From NCBI GenBank assembly GCA_002352105.1, contig DEHV01000016.1, positions 1-10,040 on the forward strand: DNA of 10,040 nucleotides. The letters run 5' to 3'. The notes under the pieces are model-generated. The model ran no database searches. It saw only the letters and a program-made list of their open reading frames with translations, and was not told the origin of the DNA. The position numbers and the translations under genes are program-made. The DNA comes from Chitinophagaceae bacterium UBA2791 (lineage in GTDB: Bacteria > Bacteroidota > Bacteroidia > Chitinophagales > Chitinophagaceae). Positions 6,572-10,040 of this stretch are shown here, piece by piece (within the stretch, counting starts at the first letter, position 1; each line of letters opens with the position of its first letter).

Positions 6572-8221
6572 TTATTGGGGGTATCCCGGGTTTTGCGGGA
6601 AGGGGCCGTCTATCAGGTTTATCTGCGATTGGGGGATCGGTCTCAGCACATGGTGATCCTGGATCAGCGGCGCCGCCTGCGGATTATGGGCCCTTACCCG
6701 ATCTACCAGCTTGCCGGTGCGCGTCAGGTCAAAGAACCTCATGGACTCTCCCGCTAACTCCCTGCCCCTCTCGTTGAGAATAGTGTCTATATTGATCTTA
6801 TCATAACGCATCTGCGCTTCCATGCCCGGATAAGCGGCGCGTTCCCTTACCACGTTGAGCTTGTCCAACGCATCCTCCGGCCGGCCGGCGCCCAGCAACG
6901 CTTCGGAAGCCACCAGGTAAGTATCCGCCAATCTAAAAGCAATATAATCCCGGCTGCCCGCGGTTTCCGTCCTGGTCGGACGAAACTTGTCCAGGAATTT
7001 CGTTAACACCGGAAACAGGGTTTCCGTATACTGGCTGGGCTTCACCACCATATAACGCCTGGTTTCGTTCAACTCCCATCCGGGCATCCAGATAGCCGTA
7101 TCTCCAAGGGTAAACTTGGGATTGCCGTCGCCGTCTTTTGGAATTGTTGCCTCATTATTACAATACCATACGGTTTTAAATGATTTGTCGTACCGGGAAT
7201 CTACGGACCGGTTGTAAAAATTGTTTAATCCAAACATGGTGGGACGAAGCTCCCGGTAGGGACGGCCATTTTCCACATCTCTCAGCATCCCCGGCAGGAT
7301 ATCATATTGCATAACGAAAAAAAGATGCAGTGGGTTGCCATTGGAGAAACCTGCGTCAATAGCGCTGATATCATTGTTCGCATTGTTCAGTTTGTTATCG
7401 GTATATTGGACCGACCAGATCACCTCGTCGTTCTTTTCTCCTTCTCCCTGCACAAATATATCCGCAAAATCATCGAGCAACCTGAAGTGGTAATTGTTGA
7501 TAACATTCTCCGCCAGTTGAGCCGCCTGCGTAAAATCGTTTGCCTCCGCGGCGGTTGAATAGGCGCGCCTCAGCAAAACCTTCGCCAGCAAATTCTCTGC
7601 CGCCGGCTTGGTCGCTCTTCCATAATCGGCCTGTACGGCGGGAAGATGGTCGATCGCAAACCTCAGGTCTTCAACCATCGCATCATAAAGGTCTTTGAGC
7701 GGCGCCCGGGTAGCTTCATACGAGATCGCGCTGGTTTCTTCAAGGGTCAAAACCACGGAGCCATAAGTCTGAACCAATATAAAATAATTATACGCCCTCA
7801 GCCAGCGCGCTTCCCCTATGGCCCGGTTTTTTTCCTCCTCGCTCAGGTCCGGAACAGCGTCCGAATGCCTTATGAGCGCATTGATCGTATTGATGGTATG
7901 ATAGGAATTATTCCATAGCGTGGTTATCCAATTCTCATTAGGGTCCAATTGAGAGTTATACAAATTGTAATATTTGTAATCGCCGTCAGATCCGTTGGTG
8001 AAGATATCCGTCCCCAATTCCGTCATTTCCAAACCCTTTTCTGAACCATAAAAATTACGGCAATCGCTGTAGGCCGCATTAAGCGCGGCGTAAAATCCGG
8101 GTTTGGTATCCAGGTATGCGTCGGTTAGACCGGAAACAATTTTTTCGTTTAGCATTTTCCTGCACGATACGCCGGCCGCCAGCAGTAGGATACAAAGAAA
8201 TGCTGTATTTATTTTATTCAT
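6572..8221 (-). CDS. SusD/RagB family nutrient-binding lipoprotein
   Basis: This gene encodes the surface lipoprotein that caps the SusC barrel and captures the substrate. The protein has 549 residues, normal for the family. The signal peptide ends LLLAAGVSC, with Cys20 as lipidation site; the lipobox is slightly atypical at -3 (Gly). The helical N-terminal domain carries GEARWLRAYNYFILVQTYGSV (136-156), the family's most conserved helix. ATKPAAENLLAKVLLRRA (203-220) is the next TPR-like piece. The C-terminal part has DYIAFRLADTYLVASEALLG (425-444), LNERGRELAGESMRFFDLTRTG (from 482) and the ending VLRPIPQSQINL...FPQNPGYPQ, all standard. It lies 83 bases downstream of its susC and is followed by a strong terminator, so it closes the visible unit. 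Substrate is unknown: no enzyme gene follows. ATG 8221 gives the complete signal peptide. Confidence 0.97.
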   Translation of the reverse strand: MNKINTAFLCILLLAAGVSCRKMLNEKIVSGLTDAYLDTKPGFYAALNAAYSDCRNFYGSEKGLEMTELGTDIFTNGSDGDYKYYNLYNSQLDPNENWITTLWNNSYHTINTINALIRHSDAVPDLSEEEKNRAIGEARWLRAYNYFILVQTYGSVVLTLEETSAISYEATRAPLKDLYDAMVEDLRFAIDHLPAVQADYGRATKPAAENLLAKVLLRRAYSTAAEANDFTQAAQLAENVINNYHFRLLDDFADIFVQGEGEKNDEVIWSVQYTDNKLNNANNDISAIDAGFSNGNPLHLFFVMQYDILPGMLRDVENGRPYRELRPTMFGLNNFYNRSVDSRYDKSFKTVWYCNNEATIPKDGDGNPKFTLGDTAIWMPGWELNETRRYMVVKPSQYTETLFPVLTKFLDKFRPTRTETAGSRDYIAFRLADTYLVASEALLGAGRPEDALDKLNVVRERAAYPGMEAQMRYDKINIDTILNERGRELAGESMRFFDLTRTGKLVDRVRAHNPQAAPLIQDHHVLRPIPQSQINLIDGPFPQNPGYPQ

Positions 8222-8304
8222 GTTGATCGCTTTTAAATTGAAACAAGCAAATGTCTGGTTTGGGTTATATTAAGTTACAAATTCGTTTGATCATGCAACC
8301 CTTC
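8222..8304 (-). other. susC-susD spacer
   Basis: The 83 bases between the susC stop and the susD start are AT-rich and contain no terminator-like hairpin and no TAnnTTTG element facing susD. This fits co-transcription of the two genes. The susD start is preceded by an A/T-rich stretch instead of a Shine-Dalgarno sequence, as is usual in Bacteroidota. Confidence 0.5.
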
Positions 8305-10040
8305 TTAAAACCTGGCATTTAATCCCACCATAAAGATTTTAATTTGCGGCGTATTAACGCCTATGCTTCTGTCGAACTCCGGATCGATGCCGTAGTATTT
8401 GTTTACATACGGAGAAAACAGGATGAACGGCTGCTGTGCGCTGGCATAAATGCGCAGCGATTGCATCCTCATCCGCTCCATCAACGCCCGCGGAAAGCTA
8501 TACCCCAACTGCATATTCCTGATCTTCACAAAGGACCCTGAAAAATAAGTGAGCGTGCTTACATTCGTCGGACTCTCCTGGTTCTTGTTGGGACGCGGCC
8601 ACATGTCCGAAGGGTTCTCCGGCGTCCAGTAATCCATGTTCATCACATTGGACTTGCCTGACAACGAGGCCAGGGAGCGGTGATAGTTACTCTGGATCAT
8701 GCTGCCCTGCCGGGCATAAGCAAAAACAGAAAGATCAAAGCCCTTGTAGCTAAATCGGTTGGTCATGCCTCCCGTCCATTTTGGGATATCGCTGCCCAGA
8801 ATGACCTTGTCCAGCGAATTGATCTCCCCGTCGTTGTTCTGATCCTTTAACCGGATCTCTCCTGGTCTTGCATTATAGCTCAAAGCCAAAGCCTCATCCT
8901 TGCTCTGCCAGATGCCGATCTTCTCATAATCATAAAACACCGTCAGCGGCTTGCCGATAAACCATGCATTCTGCGGATCATCGTTCTTGCCTGTCGATAA
9001 GCTCACGATCTTCTCCCTGTTCGTGTAAAAGCTAATATCCGTCTGCCATTTAAAACCGCTTCTCGAATCAATATTCACCGTCGACAACCCTATCTCCAAT
9101 CCCTGATTCTGCGTAGCGCCGATATTGCTCAGCACCGAGGTAAAGCCCGTGTTTGCAGGGATCTGACGGTCCATCAGCAGGTCCGTCGTATTCTGATGGT
9201 ACAGGTCGATCGAGCCGCTCAACCGGTTATTGAAAAATCCAAAATCCACTCCCACATTAAACGATGCCGTACTCTCCCATTTTAAGTCCAGGTTACGGAA
9301 CACGTTAGGATGAAAACCAAAGGCGCTGGCCTCGCCAAAAGAATAGGCGTTCCTAAGCAAGGCGCCCTGCGTGGCATAGGGGTTGATCCCTGTATTGCCC
9401 GTACGACCATAACCTACTCTTAGCTTCATTTCCGTTAAATGGTCCATCCCCTTCATAAAGTTCTCATCGCTGATCCTCCAAGCCAGGGCCATCGAGGGGA
9501 AATAACCCCATTGGTTGCCCGGCGCAAAACGCGAAGAACCGTCTGCTCTTGCCGTCACCGTCAACAAGTACCTGTCCTTATACCCATAGTTGATCCTGCC
9601 CATGTACGACAGGATCACCCATTTGCTGTAATCGCTCTCTACGCCCAGGATCGTAGAGGCGCTGCCCAGGTTATAAAACTGCTGCTGATCGGCCGTAACG
9701 CCCTCCACCGAAGAAGAAAAGCGCTCGTTCTCTTCAGCCTGCACGCTAAATAATGCCGTTGCGCCTATGGAATGATCTCCCAACTGCTTTTTATAGTTCA
9801 GGATATTTTCCAGCGTATAGGAAAAATCTCCCGTATTGTCCACCGTAGCCGAGGGCAGGGCTTCAGAACGAACACTGGTCTGCGAAGCGCTGAATGTTCC
9901 TCTTCTGCCCGAGGTCAGGCTGGGGCCAAAGTTCACCCGCGCGCTGAGATCCCTGGTGATATCATACTCTGCAAACAGGCTGGCAAAAAGACGGTTCTGC
10001 TTGTTCTCATCAACCAATGCGCCCGGTACCATATCCGACA
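8305..10040 (-). CDS. SusC/RagA-type TonB-dependent transporter (C-terminal part, cut by window edge)
   Basis: This is the barrel half of a second outer-membrane importer; about 577 codons are visible and the reading frame stays open through base 10040. The internal ATG at 10032 is not the true start, since in-frame codons continue upstream. Barrel features of the SusC family are clear in translation: YKDRYLLTVTARADGSSRFAPGNQWG-type segment around 9500-9590, MKLRVGYGRTGNTGINPYAT around 9375-9430, and SGSIDLYHQNTTDLL around 9180-9225. Further downstream come the Asp-rich IRLKDQNNDGEINSLDKVILG (about 8800-8865) and DPEFDRSIGVNTPQIKIFMVG followed by the terminal aromatic ARF. The D-x-N-x-D-G pattern resembles a calcium-binding loop often present in these barrels. 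The gene ends 83 bases before susD. Signal peptide, plug and any STN domain lie outside the window, so its mode of regulation cannot be judged. Confidence 0.96.
   Translation of the reverse strand, partial: SDMVPGALVDENKQNRLFASLFAEYDITRDLSARVNFGPSLTSGRRGTFSASQTSVRSEALPSATVDNTGDFSYTLENILNYKKQLGDHSIGATALFSVQAEENERFSSSVEGVTADQQQFYNLGSASTILGVESDYSKWVILSYMGRINYGYKDRYLLTVTARADGSSRFAPGNQWGYFPSMALAWRISDENFMKGMDHLTEMKLRVGYGRTGNTGINPYATQGALLRNAYSFGEASAFGFHPNVFRNLDLKWESTASFNVGVDFGFFNNRLSGSIDLYHQNTTDLLMDRQIPANTGFTSVLSNIGATQNQGLEIGLSTVNIDSRSGFKWQTDISFYTNREKIVSLSTGKNDDPQNAWFIGKPLTVFYDYEKIGIWQSKDEALALSYNARPGEIRLKDQNNDGEINSLDKVILGSDIPKWTGGMTNRFSYKGFDLSVFAYARQGSMIQSNYHRSLASLSGKSNVMNMDYWTPENPSDMWPRPNKNQESPTNVSTLTYFSGSFVKIRNMQLGYSFPRALMERMRMQSLRIYASAQQPFILFSPYVNKYYGIDPEFDRSIGVNTPQIKIFMVGLNARF

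Noticed and set aside
9439..9753. Plus-strand open frame of 104 codons inside the right susC
   Set aside because: It is a shadow of the barrel coding frame; the composition is Arg/His/Pro-rich without domain features.
1..10040. The two SusC fragments as halves of one transporter broken by inserted genes
   Set aside because: On the minus strand the C-terminal fragment lies upstream of the N-terminal one, and the C-terminal fragment is followed by its own susD, so they are separate genes.

Overview
The window looks like a chromosomal stretch from a member of the Bacteroidota. The evidence is two SusC-type TonB-dependent transporters, a SusD lipoprotein, an ECF sigma factor of the Bacteroides-expansion type, a FecR-like anti-sigma factor with a DUF4974-like C-terminus, and start sites without strong Shine-Dalgarno sequences. 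By eye the base composition is near 50% G+C. A Chitinophagaceae-like soil or environmental bacterium is my best guess, but this is inference from the gene families only.

Layout, left to right. (1) 1-3456, minus strand: a regulated transport locus that reads right to left as sigma factor, FecR anti-sigma, then a SusC/RagA transporter with an N-terminal STN signalling domain. The transporter runs off the left edge after about 447 codons. A structured 188-base spacer with two stacked inverted repeats lies between fecR and susC. (2) 3702-4343, plus strand: a secreted DUF4142-type protein, divergent from the sigma gene and convergent with the next gene. (3) 4365-5429, minus strand: a lipoprotein that resembles DUF6340, with a TPR-like C-terminus. 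(4) 5644-6423, plus strand: a two-gene unit of a DUF1801/YdhG-like protein and a DoxX-like membrane protein, with a candidate Bacteroidota -7 promoter element upstream. (5) 6450-6479: a strong intrinsic terminator pointing leftwards. (6) 6572-10040, minus strand: a second SusC/SusD pair; its susC runs off the right edge and only the C-terminal half is visible.

How the parts should work together. In the left locus, ligand binding to the STN-bearing transporter is expected to signal across the periplasm to FecR. FecR then releases the ECF sigma factor, which activates the transporter operon (the FecIRA paradigm). The SusD partner of that transporter would lie beyond the left edge. The right pair would form an outer-membrane transporter with a surface lipoprotein lid. 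No glycoside hydrolase, peptidase or other substrate-defining enzyme is visible, so neither substrate can be named. The two SusC fragments are separate genes: on the minus strand the C-terminal fragment lies upstream of the N-terminal one, so they cannot be halves of one broken gene.

I found no tRNA, rRNA, CRISPR array, insertion sequence or phage gene, and no convincing new system. The most unusual points are a sigma gene with no available ATG start, the structured fecR-susC leader, and an Ala/Ser-rich insertion in front of the TonB box of the left SusC.
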